From Cedecea colo (GTDB lineage Bacteria > Pseudomonadota > Gammaproteobacteria > Enterobacterales > Enterobacteriaceae), in contig NZ_SOYS01000001.1 in the NCBI RefSeq assembly GCF_011808225.1, positions 186,001 to 250,000 of the forward strand: 64,000 bases of DNA, written 5' to 3'. Below the pieces are notes generated by a model that was not told where the DNA came from, made no database searches, and was given only the letters and a program-made list of their open reading frames with translations. Both the position numbers and the translations under genes were made by a program. The number at the start of each line of letters is the position of its first letter. Position 1 is the stretch's first letter. Positions 1-10,246 of the stretch are shown here, piece after piece.

Positions 1-1748
1 CCGCGCAGGTTTAAACGGCTCCAGAAACCCACGTCCGGCGTGGCCTGCCAGTCAAGCGTTGAGTTGAACATATGTTTAGGCATTTTGTTCAGCGGCTTGC
101 CGGAGAACCGCCCGCTCTTCTGCTCTGACGCCGTATAGGTATAGTTGCTGGTAAGATTAAGCGTTTGCGTTATCTGCCAGCCAAATGTGGATTCCACGCC
201 GCGCATGTTGGCTTTATCCACGTTTACCCTGTCGCTGACGAAATCATAGACACGATCGCCGATACGACAAGCCGGATCCGTTCTGCGGGTACAGCGGCGC
301 ACCTCAGTAATTTTGTCCTTAAAATCAGTGTTAAACAGGGTAATTCCCGCGTTGAGGTTATCCCTGTTATCCCATAAGAGCGCAATTTCCTCGCTGAGGC
401 TTTTTTCAGGCTTCAGATCCGGGTTGCCCACGATGATACCATCCTGACGACCGCCACCGGTCACCTGTCCCCAGCTGGCCGAGGACTGGCGTAAATCCGG
501 CGAGCGGTAACCCGCGGACACGCCGCCTTTCAGCGTCCACTGGTCGGTGAAGTGCCAGACGCCGTAGCCGCGCGGCGTCCAGTGAGTGCCGTAGTTTTGG
601 TCTTTATCCATGCGCAGACCGCCCGTCAGCGTGAAGCTGTCGGTCATTGCCCACTCGTCTTCGCTGAATAATGCCCAGCTCCAGCGCGTTAATTTATTGA
701 GGCCTTGCGCGGCTTCAAGCTGATTACCCTCGTCCTTGAGCTTTTCATAACGATACTGCGCGCCGAGCGTTAGCGTATGGTTATCGAGGAAAATTTGATT
801 CTGGTTATTCAGTACCGTGTTGTAAGACTCCATGTCACGGCCGGGGTTGTTAGTTTTTTCCTGCTGCGCATAGGTTGTGGTATTAAAAGCCTCATAGTAA
901 CCGTGGTGGGTCAGGGCGTAGGTCGTATGCTCATAACGACTTTCGCTTTTGCTATTGCTGAGCGCCTTTGATTCACCCGGCGTGCTGTTGCGATCCTGTA
1001 ACTCTCTTGAGATATCAAGGTCAAAATCGTTTTTATCATCCGGCGTAAGGTTGAATCCTAGTGAGCCATTACGCATTTTCTGCTCGTTATAGCCGTTAAG
1101 GATTTTATCTTCCGCCCGGCGTGAAAGTAACCCGCTCACTTTAGCGCCCAGCAAGCCTTCAATAAGAGGGCCTGCGGCATATAAGTCCGTCTGGAATATA
1201 TCACCGGAATCATGATTTTCCTGGAACGTTGTTTCGCCATGCAGGGACGCTGTCCAGTCGCGGGTAGTGGACGTTTTTTTGGTAATAACGTTAATCACGC
1301 CGCCCATGGCATCGGAGCCGTACAGGGAAGACATAGGGCCACGAATAACCTCAATACGTTCGATGGATTCGAGCGCAGGCATCCAGCCCTGCTCAATCCC
1401 GGCATTATCGCTATTGGGGCGGGTGCCGCGTGTACTGATACGCTTACCGTCGATTAAAAACAGCGTGTACTGGGAAGACATGCCGCGAATGCTGATATCG
1501 CTGCTGCTGCCTCCGCCGGTCACCACAACGCCGGGTACGTCTTTTAGCGCGTCGGTAACATCACGCCAGGCCTTATCTTCAATTTGCTGTTTGGTGATAA
1601 CCGAGATCGAGGCTGGAGCATTCTGGATTTTTTGTTCAAAGCCTGTTGCAGTCACAACCAGCGTGTCTTGCGTATCGGCCAGAACAAGTGAAGGCGCAGT
1701 TGCTGTACAAACAAGTGCGGCGATAAGTTTAAGGCGAGGTATAGTCAT
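1..1748 (-). CDS. TonB-dependent catecholate siderophore receptor (CirA/IrgA-like), 3' part outside window
   Basis: Outer-membrane ligand-gated beta-barrel importing ferric catecholates with TonB energy. About 582 codons are visible; the C-terminal strands run off the left edge (family usually about 650 residues). A signal peptide ends near residue 24 (SLVLA-DTQD). The TonB box DTLVVTA follows, then a plug domain with conserved NAPASISVIT, DVPGV, SIRG, LIDGKR and RIEVIRGPMSSLYGSDA motifs, then barrel sequence. The ATG at 1748 has GGAG 9 bases upstream. A Fur box lies about 140 bp upstream, so iron repression is likely. It resembles CirA and IrgA, but identity to E. coli CirA looks only moderate and it may be a paralogue; hence no symbol is given. 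Confidence 0.85.
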   Translation of the reverse strand, partial: MTIPRLKLIAALVCTATAPSLVLADTQDTLVVTATGFEQKIQNAPASISVITKQQIEDKAWRDVTDALKDVPGVVVTGGGSSSDISIRGMSSQYTLFLIDGKRISTRGTRPNSDNAGIEQGWMPALESIERIEVIRGPMSSLYGSDAMGGVINVITKKTSTTRDWTASLHGETTFQENHDSGDIFQTDLYAAGPLIEGLLGAKVSGLLSRRAEDKILNGYNEQKMRNGSLGFNLTPDDKNDFDLDISRELQDRNSTPGESKALSNSKSESRYEHTTYALTHHGYYEAFNTTTYAQQEKTNNPGRDMESYNTVLNNQNQIFLDNHTLTLGAQYRYEKLKDEGNQLEAAQGLNKLTRWSWALFSEDEWAMTDSFTLTGGLRMDKDQNYGTHWTPRGYGVWHFTDQWTLKGGVSAGYRSPDLRQSSASWGQVTGGGRQDGIIVGNPDLKPEKSLSEEIALLWDNRDNLNAGITLFNTDFKDKITEVRRCTRRTDPACRIGDRVYDFVSDRVNVDKANMRGVESTFGWQITQTLNLTSNYTYTASEQKSGRFSGKPLNKMPKHMFNSTLDWQATPDVGFWSRLNLR

Positions 1749-1854
1749 GCTTTCCACTCCATGTGTTGAAAAAAGGCTCCATCAAAAATGACCCGGTAAT
1801 AATTGTGTATATCATTGTCTTCTAAATTTTCTTAGCGATGGAGAACCGTGGAGA

Positions 1855-1905
1855 ATTGTACAAAAAAATTATATTTTGTAAACACGAATGATATTAATTA
1901 TCATT
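1855..1905 (-). promoter_or_regulatory. Fur box and core promoter of the siderophore receptor
   Basis: Positions 1887-1905 form a perfect inverted repeat (AATGATA, 5-base spacer, TATCATT). The inner 15 bases at 1889-1903 match the 7-1-7 Fur consensus TGATAATnATTATCA with one mismatch. On the minus strand TTTACA (1877-1882) and TACAAT (1855-1860), 16 bases apart, make a plausible sigma-70 promoter. An alternative TATAAT lies at 1868-1873, which would put its -35 inside the Fur box. Either arrangement fits iron-dependent repression of the receptor. Confidence 0.75.
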
Positions 1906-1959
1906 TTCTTTTCTGGGTGGGCGTGGCTATTACTGGATGGGATAAGAAGGGATATAAAC

Positions 1960-1978
1960 GGCGGGGGCGAGCCCCGCC
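1960..1978 (-). terminator. Hairpin terminator after yeiG
   Basis: GGCGGGG pairs with CCCCGCC around a short loop, just past the yeiG stop at 1984. Read on the minus strand it is followed by TTTATATCC, a weak T tract, so it is a probable rather than certain intrinsic terminator. Confidence 0.5.
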
Positions 1979-1983
1979 TGATG

Positions 1984-2817
1984 CTATTTCAGCAGGTGTT
2001 GCGCGTGGAACCGCAGATGGTCTTCTACAAACGAGGCGATAAAGTAATAGCTGTGGTCGTAGCCCGGCTGCACGCGCAGGGTTAACGGCCAGTTTTTTTG
2101 CCTCGCCGCTTCTGCAAACTGCGCGGGTTGCAGTTGATCGGCCAGGAACTGGTCCGCATCGCCCTGATCGATAAGCGTTGGCAGCGCGTTTGCCGGGTCT
2201 GCCACCATCAATAAACAGCAGCTATCCCAGGCCTGCCACTGGCTTTCATCCGTCCCCAGATAGGCGGTAAACGCTTTTTTCCCCCACGGCACGCGGGTTG
2301 GATTCACAATCGGCGCAAAGGCGGAAACGGAGCGGAAGCGGCCGGGATTTTTCAACGCGATGCTTAACGCGCCGTGTCCGCCCATCGAATGCCCGAAGAT
2401 AGACGCTTTGTCGCTGATGCTGAAATTGTCGGCAATTAAGGCGGGTAGCTCGTCGCGAATGTAGTCGTACATGCGGAAATGGCCGGCCCATGGCTGCTGG
2501 GTCGCGTTGAGATAGAACCCTGCGCCCTGGCCCAAATCGTAACTTTCGTCATTCGGCACGGTCTCGCCGCGCGGACTGGTATCCGGCATTACCAGGACCA
2601 GGCCCAGCTCCGCCGCTACGCGCTGTGCGCAGGCTTTAGTGGTGAAATTCTCATCGTTACAGGTCAATCCGGACAGCCAGTACAGAACGGGTGGGGGAGT
2701 GGTACGCGGCGGGGGCAAAAAAATACTGAAGGTCATGGGGCAGTTAAGCACCGCGGAATCATGACGCCAGCGCTGCTGCCAGCCTTCAAAACATCGGTGT
2801 TCTTCGAGGAGTTCCAT
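1984..2817 (-). CDS. yeiG: S-formylglutathione hydrolase YeiG
   Basis: Cytosolic esterase-D family alpha/beta hydrolase that hydrolyses S-formylglutathione to formate and glutathione, the second step of glutathione-dependent formaldehyde detoxification. The 277 residues match the usual family length. The nucleophile elbow GHSMGG places the catalytic Ser at 144. Asp220 (DQGDADQF) and His255 (GYDHSYYF) complete the triad, and the oxyanion-hole segment [12 protein letters not shown] lies near residue 47. It stands alone on the minus strand, divergent from the permease gene at 2926. E. coli also has yeiG beside folE, though no permease gene lies between them there. Confidence 0.93.
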   Translation of the reverse strand: MELLEEHRCFEGWQQRWRHDSAVLNCPMTFSIFLPPPRTTPPPVLYWLSGLTCNDENFTTKACAQRVAAELGLVLVMPDTSPRGETVPNDESYDLGQGAGFYLNATQQPWAGHFRMYDYIRDELPALIADNFSISDKASIFGHSMGGHGALSIALKNPGRFRSVSAFAPIVNPTRVPWGKKAFTAYLGTDESQWQAWDSCCLLMVADPANALPTLIDQGDADQFLADQLQPAQFAEAARQKNWPLTLRVQPGYDHSYYFIASFVEDHLRFHAQHLLK

Positions 2818-2925
2818 CAGGACGTTTCCTTAATTATCTTCATTATCAATGAACAACTTTCACTTCACCCCAGTCTAGTCATGCTGCATCATGCTGACAA
2901 CGATATTGTAACAGTTGAGGTTGAT

Positions 2926-4050
2926 GTGGCGGTACGTATCGCATTAACAGGTTTCCTGGTGCTGGTGGTGGCGATGGGTATTGGCCGCTTTGCCTTCACT
3001 CCGCAGGTGCCGCTGATGATCGGCGAAGGCCAGCTCACGTTAACGAGTGCCGGACTGGTAGCCGCCATCAATTACCTGGGCTATCTGGTTGGCGCATGGG
3101 ATGCAATGCGCGCCCGCCATCGCGTAGAGCTGCGTTTGCTGGCTGGCGTCTGGGGAGCCGTCATCCTTACGCTGCTTTCGGCCACCGTTGATTCAGCGCT
3201 CTGGCATGCGCTCATTCGCTTTCTGATTGGCTGGGCGAGCGGCTGGGCAATGGTGCTGATCGCGGCCTGGAGTAACGAACAACTGGCGTGTCTCGGTAAA
3301 CCCGGCCTGAGCGCCGCGGTGTTTGCAGGGCCGGGAGCCGGAATATTTATCAGCGGATTGCTGGCGGTCGGCATTCACAGCCTGCGGCTGGAAGCGAGCG
3401 AGGCCTGGCTGGTTTACGGAATGCTGGCGCTTATTTTTGTACTGCCGATCGCCCGCAATCTACCGCGCAAAGGGGAATTACATCGCCCGGAAACGGCACC
3501 GGAACCGTTGGTGCTGAACGCGGCGCTTAAACGGCTGGTATGGAGCTACAGCCTGGCGGGTTTCGGCTATATCCTGCCCGCCACCTTTTTATCGCAAATG
3601 GCGAATGCTCGTTTCCCCGGCAGCTTATTTGCCCAGTTTGTCTGGCCGGTGTTCGGCGGTGCGGCGGTGGTGGGAATATTGCTCGGCATCGCCACGCGTC
3701 AGATGCTGCACAGCAATCAGCGGCTGGCACTGGTACTGTGGCTCCAGGCGCTGGGGGTTTTCGCCCCGACGCTTGTTACAGGCATGACGGGCCTGGTGCT
3801 GGGCGCGCTGCTGGTCGGCGGCGGTTTTTTATGTGCCGTGCAGCTTTCCTTGCAGTATGGGCGTGAAATGGCGCCGCAACACACGCGCTATCTGGCCGGA
3901 TTGTTGACCACCGGCTACGCCGTCGGGCAATTGATTGGCCCTGCGCTGTCGGCGCTATCAACCCGCTTAACGCATCAGCTTGAACCCGCGCTTTATGTCG
4001 CCGGAGCCGCGTTAATCGTTGGCGGCGGCCTGGTCTGGAAAAGGTATTAA
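2926..4050 (+). CDS. MFS permease, YbfB-like
   Basis: Inner-membrane transporter of about 374 residues with roughly 12 hydrophobic segments; substrate unknown. The N-terminus AVRIALTGFLVLVVAMGIGR and the motif AINYLGYLVGAWDAMR are characteristic of the YbfB/YjiJ MFS family. I chose the GTG at 2926 because GAGG lies five bases upstream and the protein then begins at the conserved first helix. An in-frame ATG at 2881 would add 15 residues. The reading frame stays open further upstream, but that part overlaps yeiG on the other strand and is not coding. The gene is flanked by yeiG and folE and ends before a two-hairpin repeat. Confidence 0.8.
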   Translation: MAVRIALTGFLVLVVAMGIGRFAFTPQVPLMIGEGQLTLTSAGLVAAINYLGYLVGAWDAMRARHRVELRLLAGVWGAVILTLLSATVDSALWHALIRFLIGWASGWAMVLIAAWSNEQLACLGKPGLSAAVFAGPGAGIFISGLLAVGIHSLRLEASEAWLVYGMLALIFVLPIARNLPRKGELHRPETAPEPLVLNAALKRLVWSYSLAGFGYILPATFLSQMANARFPGSLFAQFVWPVFGGAAVVGILLGIATRQMLHSNQRLALVLWLQALGVFAPTLVTGMTGLVLGALLVGGGFLCAVQLSLQYGREMAPQHTRYLAGLLTTGYAVGQLIGPALSALSTRLTHQLEPALYVAGAALIVGGGLVWKRY

Positions 4051-4057
4051 CGATTTT

Positions 4058-4128
4058 GCTGACAAAGAAGGGAAAAGCGTGGTTTTCCTTCTTTGTGCTT
4101 AGCAGCCGAAAATCAATCACTTGATTTT
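4058..4128. repeat. Two-hairpin intergenic repeat, copy 1
   Basis: A first hairpin (GCTGACAAAGAAGG..., loop GCGTGG, closing at AGCAGC, 4058-4106) is followed directly by a second (GAAAATCAA, CAC, TTGATTTT, 4108-4128). The same two-hairpin layout with similar sequence recurs at 14541-14613. It may also serve as a terminator for the permease gene ending at 4050, since the first stem contains TTTTCC and the second ends in TTTT. Confidence 0.65.
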
Positions 4129-4309
4129 ACGGTTAATTTTAGGGGCAATCTATTTCAGGGCTTCATCAGTATAGGGTTTGTCGCCAGTCTGTGCCGATTT
4201 CAATAATTATCTTTGCACTACTGGATTATGCGGGCGCGCTCCCGCACAATGAGCGCACACTTTGTCCCACGTAGGGCAGAGGTCAGCCACACCTGCAGGA
4301 GAAAACAGC

Positions 4310-4975
4310 ATGTCTACACTCAGTAAAGAAGCCGCTCTGGTTCACGAGGCTTTGGTTGCGCGCGGCCTGGAAACGCCATTGCGTCCGCCGTTGCGTGAAC
4401 TGGATAATGAAACCCGCAAACGCGAGATCGCCGAACATATGTCGGAAATCATGCAGTTGCTGAACCTCGATCTGAGCGACGATAGCCTGATGGAAACGCC
4501 GCATCGCATCGCTAAAATGTATGTCGATGAGATTTTCTCCGGCCTGGATTACGCTAACTTCCCAAAAATCACCGTCATTGAAAATAAAATGAAGGTCGAT
4601 GAAATGGTAACGGTGCGCGATATCACGCTGACCAGCACCTGCGAGCACCATTTCGTGACTATTGATGGCAAAGCAACGGTGGCCTATATCCCGAAAGATA
4701 CCGTGATTGGCCTGTCTAAAATTAACCGCATCGTGCAGTTCTTTGCCCAGCGTCCGCAGGTTCAGGAGCGTCTGACGCAGCAAATCCTGATTGCGCTGCA
4801 AACGCTGCTCGGCACCAACAATGTGGCGGTTTCTATTGATGCGGTCCATTATTGTGTGAAAGCACGCGGTGTGCAGGATGCGACCAGCGCCACCACCACC
4901 ACGTCGCTCGGCGGCTTGTTCAAATCCAGCCAGAATACACGCCAGGAGTTCCTGCGCGCCGTTCGTCATAGCTAA
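4310..4975 (+). CDS. folE: GTP cyclohydrolase I
   Basis: Converts GTP to 7,8-dihydroneopterin triphosphate, the first step of tetrahydrofolate synthesis; a homodecameric cytosolic zinc enzyme. The 221 residues match E. coli FolE. Zinc and active-site residues are visible as Cys111-Glu-His113-His114 (STCEHHF) and the later cysteine in VHYCVKARG. The [14 protein letters not shown] signature is near the C-terminus. The ATG at 4310 is preceded by AGGAG with 8-base spacing; the frame extends upstream to 4262 but without a better start. yeiB follows 20 bases after the stop, as in E. coli, suggesting cotranscription. Confidence 0.97.
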   Translation: MSTLSKEAALVHEALVARGLETPLRPPLRELDNETRKREIAEHMSEIMQLLNLDLSDDSLMETPHRIAKMYVDEIFSGLDYANFPKITVIENKMKVDEMVTVRDITLTSTCEHHFVTIDGKATVAYIPKDTVIGLSKINRIVQFFAQRPQVQERLTQQILIALQTLLGTNNVAVSIDAVHYCVKARGVQDATSATTTTSLGGLFKSSQNTRQEFLRAVRHS

Positions 4976-4995
4976 CCCTTAAGCAGGCAGGAAAC

Positions 4996-6153
4996 ATGGA
5001 GAGAAACGTTACGCTGGATTTTGTCCGGGGCGTCGCTGTTCTCGGCATCCTGCTGCTGAATATCGTGGCCTTCGGTCTACCGAAGGCGGCGTATATTAAT
5101 CCCGCCTGGTCGGGATCTGTTTCTCTGAGCGACGCCTGGTCCTGGGCTGTGCTCGACTTATTTGCCCAGGTCAAATTCCTCACCTTATTCGCTTTGCTGT
5201 TCGGCGCGGGCCTGCAGATGCTGTTACATCGCGGCAAACGCTGGATCCAGTCACGCCTGACACTGCTTGTTCTGCTCGGTTTCATGCACGCTTTATTGCT
5301 GTGGGATGGCGATATCCTGCTGGCTTACGGCCTGGTCGGGCTGATTTGCTGGCGCTTGATTCGTGACGCGCCGGGCACACGCCAACTGTTCAACACCGGT
5401 GCGCTGCTGTATCTCACGGGCGTAGGCGTTTTGCTGCTGCTTGGTTTTATCTCCGGCGATGCGCCCAATCGCTCGTGGGTTCCGGATGCGGCAAATCTCC
5501 AGTATGAACGGTTCTGGAAGCTTAACGGCGGCGTGGAAGCTATCAGCAACCGCGTCGATCTGCTCTCGTCAAACCTGCTGGCGCTGGGCGCGCAGTATGG
5601 CTGGCAGCTGGCGGGCATGATGCTGCTGGGCGCCGCCCTGATGCGCAGCGGCTGGCTGAAAGGCCAGTATAGCCTGCCGCATTACCGCCGCCTTGGCGCA
5701 TGGCTGATTGCGGTGGGGATGGTGATAAACCTGCCTGGCATTTACGCCCAGTGGCACGTCAACTGGGACTACCGCTGGTGCGCGTTTGGACTCCAGGCTC
5801 CGCGTGAACTGAGCGCGCCGTTTCAGTCGATTGGCTATGCCGCGCTGGCGTTTGGCTACTGGCCGTGGCTCGCAAAGCTGCGTCTGGTGGCGGCTATTGC
5901 CTGCGTTGGCCGCATGGCGCTTTCGAATTATCTGCTACAAACGCTGATTTGCACCACGCTGTTCTTCCGTTTCAACCTGTTCATGAAATTTGACCGTCTG
6001 CAGCTGCTGGCCTTTGTCCCGGCGGTGTGGGCCGTGAATATTCTTTTCTCGGTGCTCTGGCTGCGCTACTTCCGCCAGGGACCACTCGAATGGTTATGGC
6101 GACGGTTAACCGCCCGGGCGGCGGGCGGCACGCGGCGACATTCGGCAAGATAA
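4996..6153 (+). CDS. yeiB: YeiB inner-membrane protein (DUF418)
   Basis: A 385-residue polytopic membrane protein of the DUF418 family; function not established. It opens with ERNVTLDFVRGVAVLGILLLN, the usual family start (xDxxRGxAxLGI). About ten hydrophobic segments follow, including a C-terminal VGRMALSNYLLQT segment shared with acyltransferase-3-like proteins. AGGAAAC precedes the ATG. It sits between folE and galS in E. coli order. The basic tail (TARAAGGTRRHSAR) is probably cytoplasmic. Confidence 0.9.
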   Translation: MERNVTLDFVRGVAVLGILLLNIVAFGLPKAAYINPAWSGSVSLSDAWSWAVLDLFAQVKFLTLFALLFGAGLQMLLHRGKRWIQSRLTLLVLLGFMHALLLWDGDILLAYGLVGLICWRLIRDAPGTRQLFNTGALLYLTGVGVLLLLGFISGDAPNRSWVPDAANLQYERFWKLNGGVEAISNRVDLLSSNLLALGAQYGWQLAGMMLLGAALMRSGWLKGQYSLPHYRRLGAWLIAVGMVINLPGIYAQWHVNWDYRWCAFGLQAPRELSAPFQSIGYAALAFGYWPWLAKLRLVAAIACVGRMALSNYLLQTLICTTLFFRFNLFMKFDRLQLLAFVPAVWAVNILFSVLWLRYFRQGPLEWLWRRLTARAAGGTRRHSAR

Positions 6154-6183
6154 TGATATACATCACAAAGGTTAATAAATTGT

Positions 6184-6218
6184 ATGTAAACGTTTTCATG
6201 ACTGTGATCGTCTTCACG
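6184..6218 (+). promoter_or_regulatory. GalR/GalS operator and CRP site upstream of galS
   Basis: ATGTAAACGTTTTCAT at 6184-6199 matches the 16-base GalR/GalS operator (GTGnAAnCGnTTnCAC) apart from the ends. TGTGATCGTCTTCACG at 6203-6218 matches the CRP consensus TGTGA-N6-TCACA in nine of ten positions. Together they indicate autoregulation by GalS plus cAMP-CRP control, as known for E. coli galS. Confidence 0.8.
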
Positions 6219-6309
6219 TAAACCCTTCCCTTCTCCCCGCAGAATAGTCACCTTGTCAAAAACAGGGTGCAGCTATGAGACCGACTCTTCCAACGGCCAG
6301 GTGTTCATT

Positions 6310-7332
6310 ATGATCACCATTCGTGACGTTGCCCGTATCGCCGGCGTTTCAGTGGCGACGGTATCCCGCGTGCTAAATAACAGCGCGCTGGTCAGTGCTG
6401 AAACCCGCGAAAGCGTGATGCGAGCCGTCTCCCAGACAGGATATCGCCCTAACGCAAATGCGCAGGCGCTTGCCACCCAGGTCAGCGATACCATTGGCGT
6501 GGTGGTGATGGACGTTTCCGATCCCTTCTTTGGCGCGCTGGTAAAAGCGGTGGATGTCGTGGCACAGCAGCACAATAAATATGTGCTGATCGGCAACAGC
6601 TACCATCAGGAAGAAAAAGAGCGCCACGCCATCGAAGTGCTGATTCGCCAGCGCTGCAACGCGCTTATTGTTCATGCGAAAGCACTGGGCGATGCCGAAC
6701 TGGGCGATTTCCTCGAAAATATTCCCGGCATGGTGCTGATAAACCGCATCGTGCCCGGCTACGCCCATCGCTGCGTCTGTCTCGACAACGTCAGCGGCGC
6801 GGTGATGGCAACGCGGATGCTGCTGAATCAGGGGCATCAACGTATCGGCTATCTGGCTTCCAGCCACAATATTGAAGATAACGAACAGCGCCGGGAAGGG
6901 TGGCTACGTGCCTTAACAGAGCACGGCATCACGCAGCCGGAAAGCTGGGTTGGCGTTGGCTCGCCGGATATGCAGGGCGGGGAAGCGGCAATGGTTGAGC
7001 TGCTGGGGCGGAACCTGCAGCTCAGCGCGGTATTTTCTTACAATGACAGCATGGCCGCAGGAGCGCTTACCGCGTTGAAAGATAATGGGATCGTCGTTCC
7101 CCACCACGTTTCCGTTATCGGTTTTGACGATATTCCTATCGCCCGTTACACCGATCCGCAGCTAACTACCGTGCGCTATCCCGTTGTTTCAATGGCTCGG
7201 CTTGCCACCGAGCTGGCGTTACAGGGCGCGGCAGGGACGCTGGACCGCGATGCAACGCACTGTTTTATGCCGACTTTAGTTCGTCGTCATTCGGTCGCGC
7301 CAAAGCAAATTGTGGCGTCGATCACTCTCTGA
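6310..7332 (+). CDS. galS: Galactose isorepressor GalS
   Basis: LacI-family repressor of the mgl galactose-uptake operon and of itself; D-galactose is the expected inducer. The 340 residues begin [20 protein letters not shown], the helix-turn-helix (residues 2-24) with its hinge helix following. The effector-binding domain contains [15 protein letters not shown] and the dimerisation and ligand segments typical of GalR/GalS. The ATG at 6310 gives the conserved N-terminus; the longer in-frame start at 6253 would add non-conserved residues. It lies directly upstream of mglB, and operators occur both before galS and before mglB. Confidence 0.93.
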   Translation: MITIRDVARIAGVSVATVSRVLNNSALVSAETRESVMRAVSQTGYRPNANAQALATQVSDTIGVVVMDVSDPFFGALVKAVDVVAQQHNKYVLIGNSYHQEEKERHAIEVLIRQRCNALIVHAKALGDAELGDFLENIPGMVLINRIVPGYAHRCVCLDNVSGAVMATRMLLNQGHQRIGYLASSHNIEDNEQRREGWLRALTEHGITQPESWVGVGSPDMQGGEAAMVELLGRNLQLSAVFSYNDSMAAGALTALKDNGIVVPHHVSVIGFDDIPIARYTDPQLTTVRYPVVSMARLATELALQGAAGTLDRDATHCFMPTLVRRHSVAPKQIVASITL

Positions 7333-7344
7333 TTAAAGTCCTTG

Positions 7345-7424
7345 ATGTAACCGGTTTCAATTTGTGAGTAAATTCACAGTTAATTAACATCACGCTGTCT
7401 ATGATGTCAGCGTTTTAAACGCTG
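7345..7424 (+). promoter_or_regulatory. mgl promoter with Gal operator and CRP site
   Basis: A Gal-type operator (ATGTAACCGGTTTCAA, 7345-7360) precedes a perfect CRP site TGTGAGTAAATTCACA at 7363-7378. TATGAT at 7400-7405 is a good -10. CRP centred at 7370.5 lies about 41.5 bases before the predicted start near 7412, the class II geometry. CAGCGTTTTAAACGCTG at 7408-7424 is a palindrome at the start of the transcript, possibly a second operator or a 5' hairpin. The 293-base gap between galS and mglB is otherwise leader. Confidence 0.85.
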
Positions 7425-7625
7425 AAACTCTATGTAACGGTGATGCAATAGTTTCACCACGGATATTGAGCGAAAAACGTCTCATAAAATGCAGTTCAGG
7501 ATCGTTACAGAACACGGAAGAGCAATTATTTTAGGATACTTTTCGGCATTCAGTAACGTCTTCATAACATTACTGCCCTGCCATGAATTTAACCAGAACT
7601 ACCCTGCAAAAAAACCGGAGATACC

Positions 7626-8624
7626 ATGAATAAGAAGGTTTTGACCCTGTCCGCCGTTATGTCTTGCATGCTGTTTGGCGCCGCTGCTCACGCTGCTGAT
7701 ACCCGTATCGGCGTGACCATCTACAAATACGACGATAACTTCATGTCCGTCGTGCGCAAAGCTCTTGAGAAAGATGCAAAGGCCAGCCCGGACGTTGAGC
7801 TGCTGATGAACGACTCCCAGAACGACCAGTCCAAACAGAACGATCAGATTGACGTGCTGTTGGCTAAAGGCGTAAAAGCCCTGGCCATCAACCTGGTTGA
7901 CCCGGCAGCAGCAGGCACGGTTATCGAAAAAGCCCGTGGCCAGGATATCCCTATTGTCTTCTATAACAAAGAACCTTCTCGTAAAGCGCTGGATAGCTAC
8001 GACAAAGCTTACTACGTGGGTACTGACTCTAAAGAGTCCGGCATCATTCAGGGCGATCTGATTGCTAAACACTGGGCGGCAAACCCGACATGGGATCTGA
8101 ACAAAGATGGTCAGGTTCAGTTCGTGCTGCTGAAAGGCGAACCAGGCCACCCGGATGCTGAAGCGCGCACCACCTACGTTATCAAAGAGCTGAACGACAA
8201 GGGCCTGAAAACCCAGCAGCTGCAGTTAGATACCGCAATGTGGGACACCGCTCAGGCGAAAGATAAGATGGATGCGTGGCTGTCTGGCCCGAACGCTAAC
8301 AAAATCGAAGTGGTTATCGCCAACAACGATGCGATGGCAATGGGCGCGGTAGAAGCGCTGAAAGCACACAACAAATCTTCTATTCCGGTCTTCGGCGTGG
8401 ATGCCCTGCCAGAAGCGCTGGCGATGGTTAAATCTGGCGCAATGGCCGGTACCGTACTGAACGATGCCAACAACCAGGCGAAAGCAACCTTCGATCTGGC
8501 GAAAAACCTGGCCGACGGTAAACCTGCGGCAGAAGGCACTAACTGGAAAATTGACAAAAAAATCGTACGTGTTCCATACGTCGGCGTTGATAAAGACAAC
8601 CTGGCGGAGTTCGTCGGTAAATAA
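7626..8624 (+). CDS. mglB: Periplasmic galactose/glucose-binding protein
   Basis: Substrate-binding component of the MglBAC importer and ligand presenter to the Trg chemoreceptor. The 332 residues start with a Sec signal peptide ([20 protein letters not shown], cleaved after AHA). The mature protein begins [17 protein letters not shown], the conserved N-terminus. The calcium-binding loop DLNKDGQVQ is visible near residue 157, and sugar-binding residues lie in NNDAMAMG and [14 protein letters not shown] is six bases upstream of the ATG. It is the first gene of the operon and is separated from mglA by a stable hairpin. Confidence 0.97.
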   Translation: MNKKVLTLSAVMSCMLFGAAAHAADTRIGVTIYKYDDNFMSVVRKALEKDAKASPDVELLMNDSQNDQSKQNDQIDVLLAKGVKALAINLVDPAAAGTVIEKARGQDIPIVFYNKEPSRKALDSYDKAYYVGTDSKESGIIQGDLIAKHWAANPTWDLNKDGQVQFVLLKGEPGHPDAEARTTYVIKELNDKGLKTQQLQLDTAMWDTAQAKDKMDAWLSGPNANKIEVVIANNDAMAMGAVEALKAHNKSSIPVFGVDALPEALAMVKSGAMAGTVLNDANNQAKATFDLAKNLADGKPAAEGTNWKIDKKIVRVPYVGVDKDNLAEFVGK

Positions 8625-8640
8625 GACAGACAGACTGCAA

Positions 8641-8662
8641 CGGGCGTACGCAAGTGCGCCCG
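8641..8662 (+). other. Intercistronic GCAA-tetraloop hairpin between mglB and mglA
   Basis: CGGGCG (8641-8646) pairs with CGCCCG (8657-8662), extended by an inner U-G, A-U and C-G closing a GCAA tetraloop. No T tract follows. Such hairpins typically protect the upstream message from 3' exonucleases, which would give more MglB than MglA, as needed for a binding-protein operon. The role is inferred. Confidence 0.6.
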
Positions 8663-8707
8663 ATTCAGATCTTACGCTCAGTGACACTATCGCAGCCAGG
8701 TATAACT

Positions 8708-10225
8708 ATGGTCAGCAATCAGACATCTTCGCCTGAATACTTGTTGGAAATGACCAACATAAACAAGTCATTCCCCGGCGTTAAGGCACTGGATAATGTG
8801 AATTTAAAGGTGCGTCCTCATTCCATTCACGCATTAATGGGAGAGAACGGCGCGGGTAAATCCACGTTATTAAAATGCCTTTTTGGGATCTACAGTAAAG
8901 ATTCCGGCAGCATTCTTTTTCAGGGACAAGAAGTGAATTTTACCAGCACCAAAGAGGCGCTGGAAAATGGTATTTCTATGGTGCACCAGGAACTTAATCT
9001 GGTTTTACAGCGTACCGTGATGGACAACATGTGGCTGGGGCGTTACCCAACCAAAGGCATGTTTGTCGATCAGGATAAAATGTATCGCGACACCAAAGAT
9101 ATTTTTGATGAACTGGATATTGATATCGATCCGCGCGCCCGCGTAGGCACGCTGTCCGTATCACAAATGCAGATGATCGAAATTGCCAAGGCATTTTCCT
9201 ACAATGCTAAAATCGTCATTATGGATGAGCCCACCTCATCGCTGACGGAAAAAGAAGTTAACCACCTGTTTAAAATTATACGTAAATTAAAAGAGCGCGG
9301 CTGCGGTATCGTTTATATCTCCCATAAAATGGAAGAGATATTCCAGCTATGTGATGAAATCACTATTTTACGTGACGGACAGTGGATTGTTACCCAGCCG
9401 CTTGAAGGGCTGGACATGGATAAAATTATTTCCATGATGGTTGGCCGTTCCCTGAACCAGCGCTTCCCGGACAAGTCCAACGTGCCGGGCGAAGTGATCA
9501 TGGAAGTACGCAACCTCACCTCTTTGCGTCAGCCGTCCATTCGCGACGTTTCCTTTGACTTGCATAAAGGAGAGATCCTTGGGATTGCCGGTCTGGTAGG
9601 CGCGAAACGTACTGATATTGTGGAAACATTATTTGGTATTCGTGAGAAGTCTTCCGGAACCATTATGTTGCACGGTAAAAAAATCAATAACCACACGGCG
9701 AATGAAGCTATTAACCACGGTTTTGCCTTAGTCACCGAAGAGCGTCGCTCGACCGGGATTTATGCTTATCTGGATATCGGTTTTAACTCGCTGATTTCGA
9801 ATATTCGCAAATATAAAAACAAAGTTGGCCTGCTGGATAACACCCGTATGAAAAGCGATACCCAGTGGGTTATCGATTCCATGCGCGTTAAAACACCAGG
9901 GCACCGTACGGCAATTGGTTCGCTGTCCGGCGGTAACCAACAGAAAGTTATTATTGGTCGCTGGTTGTTAACGCAGCCGGAAATTTTAATGCTTGATGAA
10001 CCTACTCGCGGTATCGACGTAGGCGCAAAATTTGAAATTTATCAGCTAATGGCTGAGCTTGCCAAAAAAGGGAAAGGAATCATTATTATTTCGTCCGAAA
10101 TGCCGGAGTTGTTAGGGATTACAGATCGTATTCTGGTGATGAGCAATGGCCTCGTCGCGGGAATTGTAGACACTAAAACAACCACGCAGAACGAAATATT
10201 ACGTCTTGCGTCTGTGCACCTTTGA
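8708..10225 (+). CDS. mglA: Galactose ABC importer ATPase MglA
   Basis: Double-domain carbohydrate importer ATPase energising galactose and methyl-galactoside uptake with MglC. The 505 residues hold two ABC modules. The first has Walker [10 protein letters not shown] (about residue 43), the signature-like [14 protein letters not shown], and Walker [12 protein letters not shown]. The second has a degenerate Walker A (GLVGAKRTD), as is normal in this family, with signature LSGGNQQK and Walker [16 protein letters not shown]. The ATG at 8708 gives the conserved start; the frame extends upstream into the mglB 3' region. mglC follows after 21 bases. Confidence 0.96.
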   Translation: MVSNQTSSPEYLLEMTNINKSFPGVKALDNVNLKVRPHSIHALMGENGAGKSTLLKCLFGIYSKDSGSILFQGQEVNFTSTKEALENGISMVHQELNLVLQRTVMDNMWLGRYPTKGMFVDQDKMYRDTKDIFDELDIDIDPRARVGTLSVSQMQMIEIAKAFSYNAKIVIMDEPTSSLTEKEVNHLFKIIRKLKERGCGIVYISHKMEEIFQLCDEITILRDGQWIVTQPLEGLDMDKIISMMVGRSLNQRFPDKSNVPGEVIMEVRNLTSLRQPSIRDVSFDLHKGEILGIAGLVGAKRTDIVETLFGIREKSSGTIMLHGKKINNHTANEAINHGFALVTEERRSTGIYAYLDIGFNSLISNIRKYKNKVGLLDNTRMKSDTQWVIDSMRVKTPGHRTAIGSLSGGNQQKVIIGRWLLTQPEILMLDEPTRGIDVGAKFEIYQLMAELAKKGKGIIIISSEMPELLGITDRILVMSNGLVAGIVDTKTTTQNEILRLASVHL

Positions 10226-10246
10226 TAATTTAGGGGCTATTGAAAA

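Noticed and set aside
4283-4969. Long minus-strand open frame opposite folE
   Set aside because: It mirrors a highly conserved gene on the other strand, has no family motif and no ribosome site; an antisense shadow.
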